Below, piece after piece: positions 13,401-26,251 of a DNA stretch of 64,000 nucleotides. This DNA is from Papilionanthe hookeriana x Papilionanthe teres (taxonomy: Eukaryota > Streptophyta > Magnoliopsida > Asparagales > Orchidaceae): the NCBI GenBank assembly GCA_022702705.1, contig CM040421.1, positions 6,950,090 through 7,014,089 of the forward strand. The letters run 5' to 3'. The stretch's first letter is position 1. Every line of letters begins with the position of its first letter. The translations under genes were made by a program, and so were the position numbers. The notes under the pieces are model-generated. The model saw only the letters and a program-made list of their open reading frames with translations. It did not search any database and was not told the DNA's origin.

Positions 13401-15154
13401 TTTAAATCTTAAATTTGGATTATGATTTTAATTAGGAATTAAATATTATTGAGGTAATTAATTTAGGGATTCTTAAATTAAAGAACAAATCTCTTCCTAA
13501 TAATATCCCTATTTTAATAATTTCCAATTTTTCATTATTCTTCCAAATTTAATTAATTATTTAATTAAAGTTTTATTTTAATTATTTTCAAATTGTTTAG
13601 TAGGCTTCTACCCTTTAATTATTTAAATTTCAATCATCCAAATCAGATTAGGATCAAATATTTTACTCCTTCATTTTATTAAGCCTAAAGTTTTAATTAA
13701 GGGTTAAAATTTTAATTATCATTTTGCCCTTCGAGCTTAATAATTTCATAAACCACTAAATTGAGCTTAAATAAATTTGAAATTTTTATGTGGCTTCACT
13801 CACATGTCAATTAAGACATTAGAGAGAAAATGTGATTTTTCTGTATTTAATTTATTTATATAATTATTTTTTGTAGAAAATAGGGATTTCCAAGGAAAAT
13901 TCAATAAGATGACCAAGGGAATTTTTCTGTCCTTAGGGAAATTATGGGACGTTCCTAATGACCAGAGAACCACTTGGACCAATTTTGGTGATTTGTTGAA
14001 TTATATTCTTTTTACTATAATTATTTTGAGTTTTGGAGTATTAATTAATTTAAAAATAAAATAAAGATTGAAAAATGAATTTTATATTTTTCAAAAATCT
14101 CTCTGATATCAAGGAAATCAGAGAACCCATTTTTATAATTTTCTGATTTTTCTTTGATTTATTAGAATTATTTTAGTGGAAATGCTAGAAAATACATTTT
14201 TTATTTTTTTTAAATTACCTTAGGGCTTTAAAATTTAATATCTCATCATATAGACTTAAGAAAAATATGGTGTTTGTTCCTAAGTGATTAAAATTCAAAA
14301 TGTGACATTTTGGTGAATTTTATTATTTTTGAGATTTTATTATTTTTTAATTATTAAAAATATTAAAATAATGCAAAAAATCAACTTTTTTAGAAAATTG
14401 TAATTTTAATTTTCTTAAATTCCCCGGATATCAGAGAGGCTCCAAAACCAATTTGGTGAATTTTTGAAAATTATTTTGAAAGTTATGAATTTTTTAAGTT
14501 TAATTTTAGCCAAATGGCTTAATCAACCCATTTGATAGGGCTAACCAAGTCCAATTGACTTCAAACTTTTATGGTGGGTTCCTCTGATCCTAAAGGTCAG
14601 TGGAGAATTGATTTCAAGTCAATTTGATGTATGATTAGCCCTGATTAATTAAAGCTCCATTTTGGGTGTTTATGCCAATTAGAGTTATTCTAAGTGAGTT
14701 AACTCAAAACCTATTTTTCCTAGGGTCCTCTGGTCATAAGAAGCATCACCAAATTTTCCTAGAATTTATTTCACAACATGCTAATTATTTGAATTAAAAT
14801 ACTCAGAATAGTGACCTAGAATTGAAAAATCAATAACTCTTCATAGGGATGGCCTCTGACTTTGGAAAATTCAGGGAATGTTCCCAAATTCAGAGGCTTC
14901 AAAAGCCCTATGGTCTCATGCCATGGTGAATTGTATACATGCATGGAGAATTGAAATGGTACAGAGAGTAAATAAATAATTAAAAATAAAATACTTGATG
15001 AAATTACATAATTTCTTTTCCACATTATTTTCTTCTGTTCACTGAGCAAGAGGGTATTTTTATTTTATTTTTAGGAGTTTCCTACACAAAGTTATGAATT
15101 TTCCAAGTTCTGGGAATTAAATAAATAGAAAAATAGCCTATTTATCTACTTATC

Positions 15155-15350
15155 CACGCGGCGCCGCGTCAACCTCGGCAGCTCCGAAGCTCCACGCGTC
15201 GTCTCCTGATTCGGCGCCGCCATCTGACTGGGATGCCACGCGGCCCGCGGTTCATGTTCCGTTGCTCCGTCCGGCGCGATCCTGGCCGTCCGCTCGATAC
15301 ACGCGCAATCCGACGGCTCCTGGTCATCGTCTACGACTGGTGTGAACCCG
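15155..15350. promoter_or_regulatory. CpG-rich island inside the giant unit
   Basis: About 200 bases packed with CpG (for example cacgcggcgccgcgtc and ccgtccggcgcgatcc) inside otherwise AT-rich sequence. Counterparts are at about 19785-19995 in N and, weaker, 2860-2980 in M. This may mark the promoter of the LTR-like unit; no TATA box can be assigned with confidence. Confidence 0.4.
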
Positions 15351-18348
15351 TGACCGTCAACCTTCTAACCCTAATTTCTCACTCGATTCCCAACGGATTT
15401 TTGTGTTCTTATGCTCTATGGATTCGTCTTGAAGAGACGAACACATCCATACGGTAAACATGTATTTAAATTGACTCAAATTAAATGGAGAATCTCTGTA
15501 AGCTCGAGAAGAAGAATGAGTCTATACCTTTGCTCAGAGAAGTGAAGCTTCAATCTGAGGGTTGTGTCACCTTCGATTGGGTCCAAGCAAGCTCCAGATG
15601 AAGTCCCTTGGCCTGGTGAATTGTCCAAGTATGATTTCGACCACAGCCGAATACAAAGCTTGGAGTCTGGAACAGGTGGGTGGCCTGGAGAAGGGGCTTT
15701 TGCTGGTAAACTCCTTCTCTTGGTCTGGTGAAGATGTAGGACCAATCAATTTGGGGATTGACTCACTGTGGAGAAGTGTCTTGTTTTTGGGTGGAATTTG
15801 GACTCTGAAATTGAGCTCTGGTAATGGGGATTAGGGCAAATGGGCACTGGAACTCAATTTCTCTAAGTGTGGAGAGTGGTCTGGGATAATTTTGGCAGAG
15901 TTTCAGTAGGTTTGTTTCAGCACCTTCTCCATGGCCGAGAGTGGTGAGGTTTAAATAGGAGAGGGTGGAGGGCCTCCCAGGGGGGTTTAAGGCTTGAGAT
16001 CAGCTGCTTAGGTCAAGGGAAGAACAACCATGGTGGCCATTGGGCATGGGGCAGCTCAGCAAGGGAGAATTGAATTTTTTTGGCTCCTCCCAAGGTCTCG
16101 GCCATGGTGTTTTCCGGCGGCCTGGTGGCTGGCCGGCCAGGCACTGGTCACCATCTTGTTCAGGTGGGTCGTGGTCGGGGTTTAGTGCGACGATTGGGCC
16201 TTGCCATGTGTAAAGGGGATGGCTTGGAATGGAATGGGGAAGAGGCCATTTTGGCTTGGTTTGGGTCAACCCATGTGTTTGGGCTTGGTTCACCTTCCCA
16301 TGGTCTGATTTTGGGCCAGGGGAATCAGTTGGGTCAGCTGTCATGGAGTGGTGAAGTCTCCATCCATGGTGAGGTGGCTAAGCATGGTTTAGTGTGTGAC
16401 ATGCTTAAGGTAAAAAAGGGTTTAAAAGGGTTTAAGAAAGAGATCCCCTCTCTTGCCATTAATGGTTTGGTGAGGTGGAAAGTAGATTCCATGGCTCTCA
16501 TGGCTCCCATGGGGCTCATGCATGGCTTCATGGCTCACCTTTGGCTTGGGGAAAAGTTTGGTCAATTTCATGAAAAAGGCTTTAAAAATTTTGGTAATTT
16601 AGGGGTGATTTGTTTGGATTTGGCATATGGCTTGATTTGGATTTATTTTATCATGGATTTAGAACTTAGGGGATGGTTTTATCAAATGGATGATGATAAA
16701 GGATTGTCATGTGGGCTTTGGGCCTTTTGAAATTATTTTTGATGGGCTTTTAGGAAGGCTAAGGGGATGGGCCTTTAGGTTTAAGAATGAATTCATGGAT
16801 GGGAATTTTGTAGAAGTTTGGGCCAAATAATTGTTGGGTTTGGTTTAGGGATATGTCATGAGTGATTTGAAATGAGTTTGGAGTGATTTGGGTTTGAATG
16901 GGGTTGGATTTGGGCCTCTTTGGTAAATGGGCCAATGTAGGTCAAATTGGGCTAACTTGGGCCAATGTTGGGCTAGGGTTGAAATTGTTGTAAAATTAAT
17001 GTTGGGAAATGTTTATGGGAGTGTTTCGAAGAGGTTTTGACTTTGGTTGGGTTTTGATTTTGGGGTTTGGGCTTATTTGGGTTAGGTTTGGGCTTAGGTC
17101 AAAATTGGGTCTTTTAGCTTTGGGTTGAATTTGAGTGGGGTTTGGGTTTAAATTTTGGGCAAATCATGTTAGTTTTTTGTTTGTGGGGATGTTAGGGAAG
17201 GTTTAGAAAAGATTTGGGGTTAATTGGAGTTGAATTAGGTGAGTTTGGGCTAAGTTTGGGTCATGGGTCCAAATTGGGTTTTAAGGTCAAAAGTGAAATT
17301 GGATTCAAATGCCAATCAAATTGGGCTTGGATTTGGTCTAGATTGGTGTTAGGGATGTTGATTTGAAGTTTAGAATTGAATTGGACTAGAATTTGAGTCA
17401 ATTGGGTAGGTTTGGTTTGACATTGGGTTCACTTTGGGTTAAAATGGGTCAAATTGGGGATTTTGACAAAAGTGGGGTAAATTGACAAAATTGGCCCATG
17501 GTGTAGTTGGACAAAATGAAATTGGGAATATTTGAGATTTTTTGGAATTATCTGGGAATTTTCTGAATTTTTGGATTTTTTGGCTAAGAGGGGCATTTTG
17601 GGTATTTGGAGGGTATTGGGAGGTATTTTTGGAATTTTTGGTATTTTTGGCTATGAATGATCAATTTGAGTGATGTGGGAATTTTTGGGATTGGTCTTGA
17701 GGATTTTTTGGGTGATTTGGAGATTTTGGAAAATTTGGGTAATTTCAAGGGTTTTGGGTAGGCTAGGCGGTGTAGGGTCCCCGGGGTCAAAAATTAAAAA
17801 TTTGGAAAATTGAAGATTGGGTAAATGTAAGTGGAATGAATTCATTTTGGTTGAGCCATGAAGCCATATCAAGCCCACATGAGCCATGAAGGGACTCATT
17901 TGAGGCATTCACTATGTTGTTCCTAACCCTCTTAGTCAAGGGCTTAGGGGTTAAGGACCATCCATGTGAATCACCTTCATGAGTCAGGAGGTCAAGTTGG
18001 GTATGGGTGTGGTTTTAGGAGGTGTGTGAAAGTGTAGTGTATAAGTGTAGTGTGAGTGTAAGTCAACCCCTTCACCGCACCAGTGCCACCTAGTGGCGTC
18101 CTAAGGCCAAAGAGTCCAATAGGAACTCATCCTTTAAACTTCCACATTCGATTTCAACCCTCTAGGTGATTAGGGGTCTACAATCAAGTTTGTAGAGTTT
18201 GCAGGGAGTTAAGAAGTGGTTTGAATTTCTAAGTGGTGGGTCCCAATTCTAATCCTCTAGGATAGTCAAAGGAAAAGCTTAAGGTTAGATCCTAAGTACT
18301 AAAAAAAGAAGGAAAGAAGACCTCATCAAAATTGAGGTCAACAGAAAC

Positions 18349-21300
18349 ATAAAAGCTCATTCCCTTAAACCATTTTAAAATCTCACCTTTACCAAATTTT
18401 AAAAGCCCAAACCCATCCTAAAGCCCACATTACAATCTCATCTCATCCTCACTCAATTAATATCACTCCCTAAGTGCTAAATCCATCATGAAAATCAAAC
18501 CAAAATGGTATTATGCCAAATCCCATCAAATAACCCCAAAATTTCCAAAAAATCCTAAAACCCTTTTCCATGAAAATTGGCCAGACTCTTGCCAAGCCAA
18601 ATGTGAACCATGAAGCCATGTATAAGCCACATGAAGCCATGGATGGTTTGAATTTTCATCAAGCTATTAATGGTAAGTGGAGGGGGACCTTTTCTAAGCT
18701 CTCACTAAACCTTTTTAACCCTTTTAATGTCTCACCCTTTTAATGTCTCACCCTAACCCAAAATTAACTTAAACAAAATTGATGTGGACTTCACCACACA
18801 TGTGAGCCTGACCCACCTGACCTCCTCAGCCCAAAATCAGGCCATGGGGAGATGAACCAAACCCAAAACCATGGCTTGGACCAAATCAAGCCAAAATGGA
18901 CACTCCTCCATGCCACTTTGATCCAGCCCCTTTACACTTGGCAAAACTCAATTGAACCCACAGGAATCAAGTCCTGACTTCCCTGAGCCTGAGGTTGACC
19001 TGACCCTGGCCGGCCAGCCACCACAGTCGCCGAAAAATGTCATGGCCGAAACCTTAGGATGAGCCAAAGTTTGGAATTCCCATCTGCTGAGCTGCCCCAT
19101 GCCCAATGGCCATTGCAGCTGTTCTTCCCTTGCCCTGAGCAGTTGATCCAAGCCCCAAACTCCCCCTGGGAAGCCATGGCCATGGCTATTTAAGCCAGCC
19201 AACCCCTCTCGGCCAAAAGGTTGGCTGAACCAAACCTTCACATAATCCCTCCAAACTCCTCACGAAGCTTCCCATAGCCAAGAGCAATCCATCCCCACTG
19301 TTCTCCTGCCCTAACTCCCACTGATTGAGCTCAATTTTGGAGCTCAATTCTCAGGCCAGAACAAGACACTCTCAAATCCTCCACCAAAATCAAATTAAAC
19401 TCACCCACACCTGCACAAGACCAAGAGAAGGAGTTCCCCAGTGAAAGCCCCCTCTCAATGCCACCCATTTGTTCTAGCCTCCAAAGGTTAAAATCGGGTC
19501 TGGTGGAAATCAGGTCTAGGCAATTCCCGTGGCCAGAGACTTCATCTGGAGCTTGCTTAGGTCCAATCTAAGGGGACACAACTCTCAGATCGAAGCCACA
19601 CTTCTCTGAGCAAAGGTATGAGCTCTCTCTTCTTCCCGAGCTTCTGAACATTCTCTATTTTGATTGGATTAATTTCATGCCACATAAACCATATGAATGT
19701 GTTCGTCTCTTCAAGACGAATCCATAGAGTATAAGAACGTAGAAATCGGTTAAGAATCAAGAGAGATATCAAGCCTGGAAGATGGACAGCTCTCGGGTGA
19801 AGTCGATCAGGGACGATGAACGGATGCCATCCATTCGCGCGTGTATTGAACAGACGGCTCAGATGGCGTCGGACCGGGAGATGATACATGAATGGCGGGC
19901 CCCCGCAGCACTGACTCAGATGGCGGCGCTGAATCAGAGCGCGCCGCGTGGCCTTTCGTAGCTGCCAAGGATGGCGTGGCGCCGCGTGGATAAGTAGGAA
20001 ATTAGGGCTATTTTCTATTTATTTAATTACCAGAACTTCAAAAATCCATATCTTTGCATAGAAAAATCACAAAAATAAAATAAAAAATACCCTCTTGCTC
20101 AGTGAACAGAGGAGAATAATGTGGAAAAGAAATCAAGTCATTTCATCAAGTATTTTATTTTCAATGATTTATTTACTCTCTGTATTATTTTAATTCTTCA
20201 TTTTCATAGGCAATTCACCATGGCATGAGACCATAGGGATTTTGAAGCCTCTGAACTTGGGAACATTCCCTCAATTTTCCAAGGTCAGAGGCCATCCCTA
20301 TGAGAAGTTATTGATTTTCCAAGTTCATGTTACTGTTTTGAGTATTTTAATTCCAATAATTAGCATGTTGAGAAATAAATTCTAGGAAAATTTGGTGATG
20401 TTTCTTATGACCAGAGGAACCTAGGAAAAATAGGTTTTGAGTTAATTCACATGGAACAACCCTAATTGGCCTAAACACCCAAAATTGAACTTTAATTAAT
20501 TAGGGTTAACTACACATCAAATTAACTTGAAAACAATTCTCCACTGATCTTTAGGATCAGAGGAACATCACATAAATATTTGAAATCAATTGGAAATATT
20601 TAACCCCACTAAATGGATTAATTAAGTCACATAACCAAAATTAAACTTTAAAAATTCATAACTCACAAAATACTTTTCAAAAATTCACAAAAATGGTTTT
20701 GGGGCTTCTCTGATATCAGAAGAATTTAGGAAAATTAAAATTGTAATTTTCTAAAAAATTTGATTTTTATCATTAATTTAATATTTTAATAATTAAAAAA
20801 TAATAAAAATCATAAAAATATTAAAAATCACTAAAATGTCACATTTTGAATTCTAATCACCTAAGAACAAACTAAATATTTTTCCTAAGTTTCTAGGGTA
20901 AGATATTGAATTTTAAAGGCTAAAAACAATTTTTGAATTAAAAAATGATTTTCTTTAACATTTCCACTAAAATAATTCTAATAAATCAAAGAAAAATTAG
21001 AAAAATATAAAGTTTGGTTCTCTGATTTTCCTGAGGTCAGAGAGATTTTTGAAAAATATAAAATCCTTTTTTCAATTTTTATTTCTTTTTTAAATTAATT
21101 AATACTCCAAAATTCAAGATAATTCTAATAAATAAAATATAATTCAAAAAATCACCAAAATTGGCCCAAATGGTCGTCTAGTCATTAGGAACATCCCATA
21201 ATTTTCTTAAGGACAGAAACATTTCCTTGGTCATGTTATTGAATTTTCCTTGAAAACCCCTATTTTCCATTAAAAATTATTACATAAATAAATTAAATAC

Positions 21301-24299
21301 ATAAAAATCACGTTTTCTCCTCTAATGTCTTAATTGACATGTGAGTGAGGTTACATAAAAATTTCAAGTTCATTTGAGCTTAGTTTAGTGAGTTATAGAA
21401 TTATTAAGCTTGAAGGGCAAAAGGGTAATTAAAAATTTCAACCCTTAATTAAAATTTTAGGATTAATCAAAAAGGGAGGGTAAAATATTTGATTTTAAAC
21501 TGATTTTGGATGATTGAAACTTAAATGATTGAGGGTAGAAACCTACTAACCATTTCAAATATAATCAAAATAAAACTTTAATTAATTAATTAATTGAAAT
21601 TTTGGAAGAATAATAGAAATTGGAATTATTAAAGTAGGGATATTATTAAGAGGATATTTATTCTTTAATTTATGAATCCCTAAATTAATCACTTCAATAA
21701 TATTTAATTCTTAACTAAAAGGATAACCCTAACTTAAAATTTAAAAAGCTAAACAATTTAACAATTAAATTAAATTAAATTTAAGATGTTGAGATTAAAT
21801 TAAATCAAAATCTAAATCAAGTTAACACCTTAACAATTGAATTAAATCATATTTAATATATTAAGATAAAAATTAAAATTAAATCAAAATAAATTAAATC
21901 AAATTAAGTTGAATTAAAATTAAATTAAATTAAAATTTAAAATTAAATTAAATTAAATTTAACCAAATTAAATTAAAATTAAATTAAATCAAGTTAAATT
22001 AAAATCAAATCAAATCAAATTAAAATAATTTAATTTAAATTAAACTTAAATTAAATTAAAATTAAATTGAATTAAAATCATTCAACAACATACTTAAATG
22101 AAATCATTAAGAGTTAAACCAAACACTTAAAGTGAACTTAAAACATAAAGGTTAAATCTAAGATATAACATCACTTAAAACGTAAAGATTTAAATTAAAT
22201 CTAAAAAAAAATGACTTGAACACTATTCCAAACTTAAACTAATTTTTTATAATTAAGTCAAAATTAAAATTAAATCATTAAGTTTAAATCATTAAAATAC
22301 TTAATAAGTTGATTTGCCCTTTTAAAGCTCTTATTATTATAATTCTTAAATGAAGTATCAAGTGAAGTGTTACTTCAATTTTAGGATATTCAAATGTCCT
22401 AGTTCACTGAGCAAGAGAACAAAACTTAAACCCCTGGATGATTAATTCACTTGTGCAACTAAATTTACTTGGACTCAAAACAATCCCAGAAATATTGAAA
22501 AGATGTTTAGGACTCGTCCTAAACACTTCCTCAATATGACGGGATGTTTTAGAAGAACAACTGAATTTAATTGTTCTTTGATAAAGAAAATCATCCTTAA
22601 ACCAAACCAAAAACCTAGACGTCATAGGAAATGACTAGTTATAGGATTAGGATTCTGGTAGATAACCAAAACCCTTTCCCTTAATTTTACCTAGGTATTT
22701 CTTGCAAAAATATGTTTAAAATGCCTTAACATGTGTTTTAAGTGCAGCTTGGGATGACGGGAAGACCCTCCAGGTACGCTTTTATTTTATTGCAATTTAC
22801 TTACATGCACTGTACTTTACTTTTTCTTGCATGATAAACAAGACTGTTGCATGAAAACCAAAACCTTTAGGATAGTCCCTGAACTGAAACCAAAACTAAA
22901 ATAAAAGTCATTGCAAGATAAAATTCACCGCCACAACATTCCAAAATATAAAACAACTCAAAATTTAATCACAAACAGAACAACAAAACTACAATTGTAA
23001 CTAAATTAAAACATCTCGTTGAATGATCGGGAATACCTCGGATGATGTAACCCACGTGTTGCTAACGGGATTTCCCACGGTCTAAATGAAAGTGTGGAAC
23101 TCATTCAATTGAGTTTAGCAAATTCATCTGGACTAAGTGAATTCAACGAAAATAACGGTGCCGGGATGACGGAACTGTGGGATCTTAATCGGTTCTGTTT
23201 AAACAACTTTAAGATTTGTTTTAATTAAATATTAAAAACACTTGGATTTTAAGATTTTCTCTAAACTAAAACACTTCTCTCATCTCCTGATTTATTACTT
23301 CTAAAACTAAACCTCAGCAACAACAAGGAGTTTGGAGCATAGTGGGCAGCACGGCCATCGTCATCAGCAAAACTCGGATCTACTTTAGCAAAACTTTCTT
23401 AGAATTAAACAACCAAGCCATAGGACTTCAAGGTAGTTTGCCTAGTGCAACATAAATCCTCAACTCTTCGTTAGGCATTTGCATAATCATGTTATGCAAA
23501 TTAAGTCATAACCGGTCTTAGGAGTCCGAGGTAGTCATTTGGTACGACATAAACCCTCACATCTTCGAGGCTATTTGTATGATTGTGTCATACAAATATA
23601 AGTCCTAATTAACTAAAATTGGCAAGATTACAACATTAAATGATATTCTCAAATTCAAACCAAACAATATGATAGTTTGGGAAGTTGCCAAGATTCTTCT
23701 ACTTCCCCTACTTCTCTTCCTTTGGACTCTTAAAACAAACTGTTCCAAATTTCAGCTAATCCCTATTTAAAATTCCAAAATCTAATCCTTTGAAAACCTT
23801 AAACCTTGAAATTCTTGAAAGCAAAACCACTGATCATTATCGAGAGTTTTTTTAAATGATTCCCGTCATTTAAGATGTGATTAACTATAGGGGCTTGCCC
23901 TTATAGGGAACTTTAAGAACCCAGGTAATATAAACCCTGCTTAATTCCTTTATATTAAGCAGCGGAACTTGTCGGACTATAAAGTTGATTCGCAGACCAA
24001 ACGAATGTCATAAATCTTCTAGTTTATTTAACCGAGCCCCATCATCAAGCAGTGTGTCTATTCCTCGGGATAAATACACGGTTTATGGTGCGGTGCTCGT
24101 TTATATAAACTATTCGGGATGTGAGATCGGTTTGATTTCGTATCTTAAAAGTTTCAAACTTAAATTTATTTTCAAAATCAAATACTACTTTCTAAATTAT
24201 ATATATTTAAATTAAATTTAAAACCTAAAATTTGCCGACAACTTCTGTAGGCGACCCCTTTTTAAAATACAACACACATAACCTAAAAATATGCCGACA
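18349..24299 (-). mobile_element. Giant LTR-like unit, copy N, proximal segment
   Basis: Minus-strand start of copy N (TGTCGGCATATTTTTAGG at 24299), flanked by TSD CGAGA at 24300-24304. It is the near-complete inverse of P 10852 to about 16730. Examples: 'tcattgaatgatcggg'-type text near 23015 versus 12117, 'cgtacctggagggtcttccc' at 12383 versus its reverse complement at 22761, and the ATTTAA tract at 21740-22080. N without P is about 7.3 kb, the same size as P. N lies in E1 env-position ORF2. No conserved ORF is present. Confidence 0.86.
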
Positions 24300-24304
24300 C
24301 GAGA

Positions 24305-24905
24305 GAGCCAATGTCAAAAGGTTTCTTTGTCTGAATACATTAGTTTAAAGTGGCTCTCTCACGGGTTACCTCGTCCAAATGGTTGGTAGGCAGTAATCTA
24401 CCACATATGAAATAGTGCCATGCACGAGAATGAACAGTAAGTTTAGAGAAAGAAAAGTTTACCCATCGTCCATTCTTAATCTTCCAAACTCTATTTCCAT
24501 CAATTAAAAATCCCATAATCTCATCCAATTCATCATTGGTAGGATAAAACTCAAAAAAGAAGCATGTTGGAGCATTGTGTAGCTTGTATATGTGGTTAAT
24601 ACGAATAGAACTGATATCCAAATATTGTTGTCGTACATAAACCAAATAATCAGACTCGTCTGGCAGATTGACATATAACTCTCAGACAACTTAAATTACA
24701 GTAACAACAATGAAATAACAAAAGTTTTCCCATTGTCACTCTGCAATCAAGTATTCAATTGTTCCATTAGGACGTAAAAAAACTGCGTTATGCAATAAAA
24801 TTTCTTCGATTGCAGATCAACATACCTATCCTGTGCCCTTACACTAGCAAACTTATCAACACCAAAACTAGTCATTCCCTTGCCTCTTTTCATTTTAGGA
24901 GCCAT
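24305..24905 (-). pseudogene. Env-position ORF2 of E1, N-terminal half
   Basis: Starts MAPKMKRGKG at 24905; the R counterpart at 46523 starts MAPRQKRRVEF, which fixes this start rather than the upstream Met at 24947. A region like R 'RFINARAQTKYF' follows (KFASVRAQDRYV), then after frame breaks a block ending LPTNHLDEVTRERA, the conserved 'PT..xEVTRxRA' motif of this Athila-downstream protein family. At least two frameshifts or stops occur before copy N cuts the gene. The protein family has no established function. Its C-terminal half resumes at 9492. Confidence 0.7.
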
Positions 24906-25281
24906 GATTAATCTAAAAAAGGCTTCAAGATAAATTCCAAAAATCACAAACTCAACTTCAAGTGGCTCCTAAAAATTCATTCTAAACAAAAATAAACATT
25001 CAACCATAGATTTCATAATATTTTCATCAAATTTTAAAATGATCAGCCTAATACACAATGCGGATGAAATCCATTTTCAAATAAAAAATTTTCAAAGCTA
25101 AGGTGAAGATCTTACCGAAAGATGAAGAAATCTAAAGTTTGGAGGCCTAACTCCAAGCCAATCAAACACAAATGAAACCCTAGGGGAGTAATATGCAAAA
25201 AATGGAGGAAGGAGACGAACCAAGGGTGAAAATGGCGATAATCATGGGTCCAAGCTTTTACAATGACTCACGAGTAAGTTC

Positions 25282-25369
25282 GGCACTATAGCGCTGGGTA
25301 GTGGCGCTATAGCACCAGGCAATGGCGCTATAGCGCCCTGCATATTCTGATGAATAGCGTTATAGTGCC
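25282..25369. repeat. E1 palindrome cluster between env-position ORF1 and ORF2
   Basis: Four variants of the 14-bp perfect palindrome GGCGCTATAGCGCC: 25282-25295 (ggcactatagcgct), 25303-25316 (ggcgctatagcacc), 25324-25337 (perfect) and 25356-25369 (agcgttatagtgcc). Starts are 21, 21 and 32 bases apart. The cluster lies upstream of ORF2 on the minus strand, the same relative position as 46016-46166 in R. Confidence 0.85.
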
Positions 25370-25736
25370 ATTCATACGCATCCAGATTATAAAATTTTTT
25401 TATCATTGAAAAGGAAACAGAAAATCTAGGATGTAGAAAGGCTAATCTTCAAGTTTTAATGGCCACTTTTATAGTTATTGAGTTCGTCGTCATTCTAAAA
25501 TTTCAAGTTCCCAAATTCCAATATGAATACATAAGACCAATTATTCATAACAAAACATAACTTGTTTTCTTATATTAATTATAGGTTCAATACATACGAC
25601 ACAACCACATAGACATCATCAGATGTTCATACAATAAAGACAATAAAAATTACACTAAATCTTAATACAAATCTGATAGACACACCACATGGAATCACAC
25701 AACACTTAAACAGAAATATCTATATAAAAACATCAT

Positions 25737-26116
25737 TTAGGACCACTCATGATTAGAAGTGACATTCTCCAGTCCACTCACCAAACAATTTCGATCGTAG
25801 GAATGATAGAAAAGAGAGCGAGGAAATTCCTTAGCAATTTTTTCGTCGATCCACTTGTTGGTGCTATACATAGTCACTTGATCATCTTGGAAACAATCCA
25901 AATTATTGAATTGAAGTTTCAACTGCAATCCATATGCTCGTATTGGTGGATCAAGTTTTCAAACTTTGTATACAGAAGAGAGATCTCACCCTCAATCATC
26001 TCAAGTTTGTCCATAATTTGCTCTAGACTTAATGCACGATATTCATTGAAGTAGGTTTGAGCATCCTTATGCACCAACTTCTTATCTTCAAATCTCTCAT
26101 TGCCATTACTCTTCAT
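25737..26116 (-). pseudogene. Env-position ORF1 remnant of E1 (C-terminal part)
   Basis: Two overlapping minus-strand frames (25919-26116 and 25737-25928), together about 125 codons with one frameshift. The first has a coiled-coil-like stretch (LEQIMDKLEMIEGEISLLY); the second has 'KWIDEKIAKEFPRSLF', which resembles 'WIIEECARNFPQAF' read at 45510-45551 after R ORF1. I infer that E1 once had the same two-ORF arrangement as R and has lost the N-terminal part of ORF1. The similarity is short, so this is tentative. Confidence 0.45.
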
Positions 26117-26251
26117 GATCTCTCAAAATTAATGAAATTCACACTCTCAAATCTCTCTAAAATACTTAAAGAATGTTGTTAGGATACTTTAAATCCCATC
26201 CTAGGCAGTATTATATAGAAGAAGAAGACAGAAAATTGAATTTTTCTTTAC

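Larger units (their letters stand above)
10852..18343 (+). mobile_element. Giant LTR-like unit, copy P (7.5 kb, nested in N)
   Basis: A complete unit: it starts TGTCGACATA, ends GAGGTCAACA, and is flanked by a perfect 5-bp TSD GAAAC (10847-10851 and 18344-18348). These are LTR-retrotransposon hallmarks, yet the two ends are not direct repeats of each other and no gag/pol is inside. The simplest reading is a solo LTR of exceptional length. A non-autonomous element with TG...CA ends is the alternative. Internal landmarks: an AATTT-type tract (12955-13400), a CpG-rich island (15155-15350), a G-skewed part (about 16730-17480), and a terminal hairpin (18319-18339). A 216-codon frame at 16080-16730 is not preserved in copy N and looks spurious. 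Its inverse copy occupies 18349-24299. Confidence 0.85.

Noticed and set aside
16080..16730. 216-codon ORF in copy P
   Set aside because: The inverse copy in N (18948-19241 and beyond) does not keep the frame, composition follows the G-rich repeat text, and no domain is recognisable.
16930..17180. Possible interstitial telomere array (TTTGGG/TTAGG words)
   Set aside because: No regular TTTAGGG tandem; words vary and are part of the G-skewed repeat unit present in three copies.
9493..24299. One very large DNA transposon with long terminal inverted repeats (9493-18343 versus 18349-24299)
   Set aside because: The inverted similarity is explained by two separate units, each with its own TG...CA ends and its own TSD (CGAGA and GAAAC), one nested in the other.
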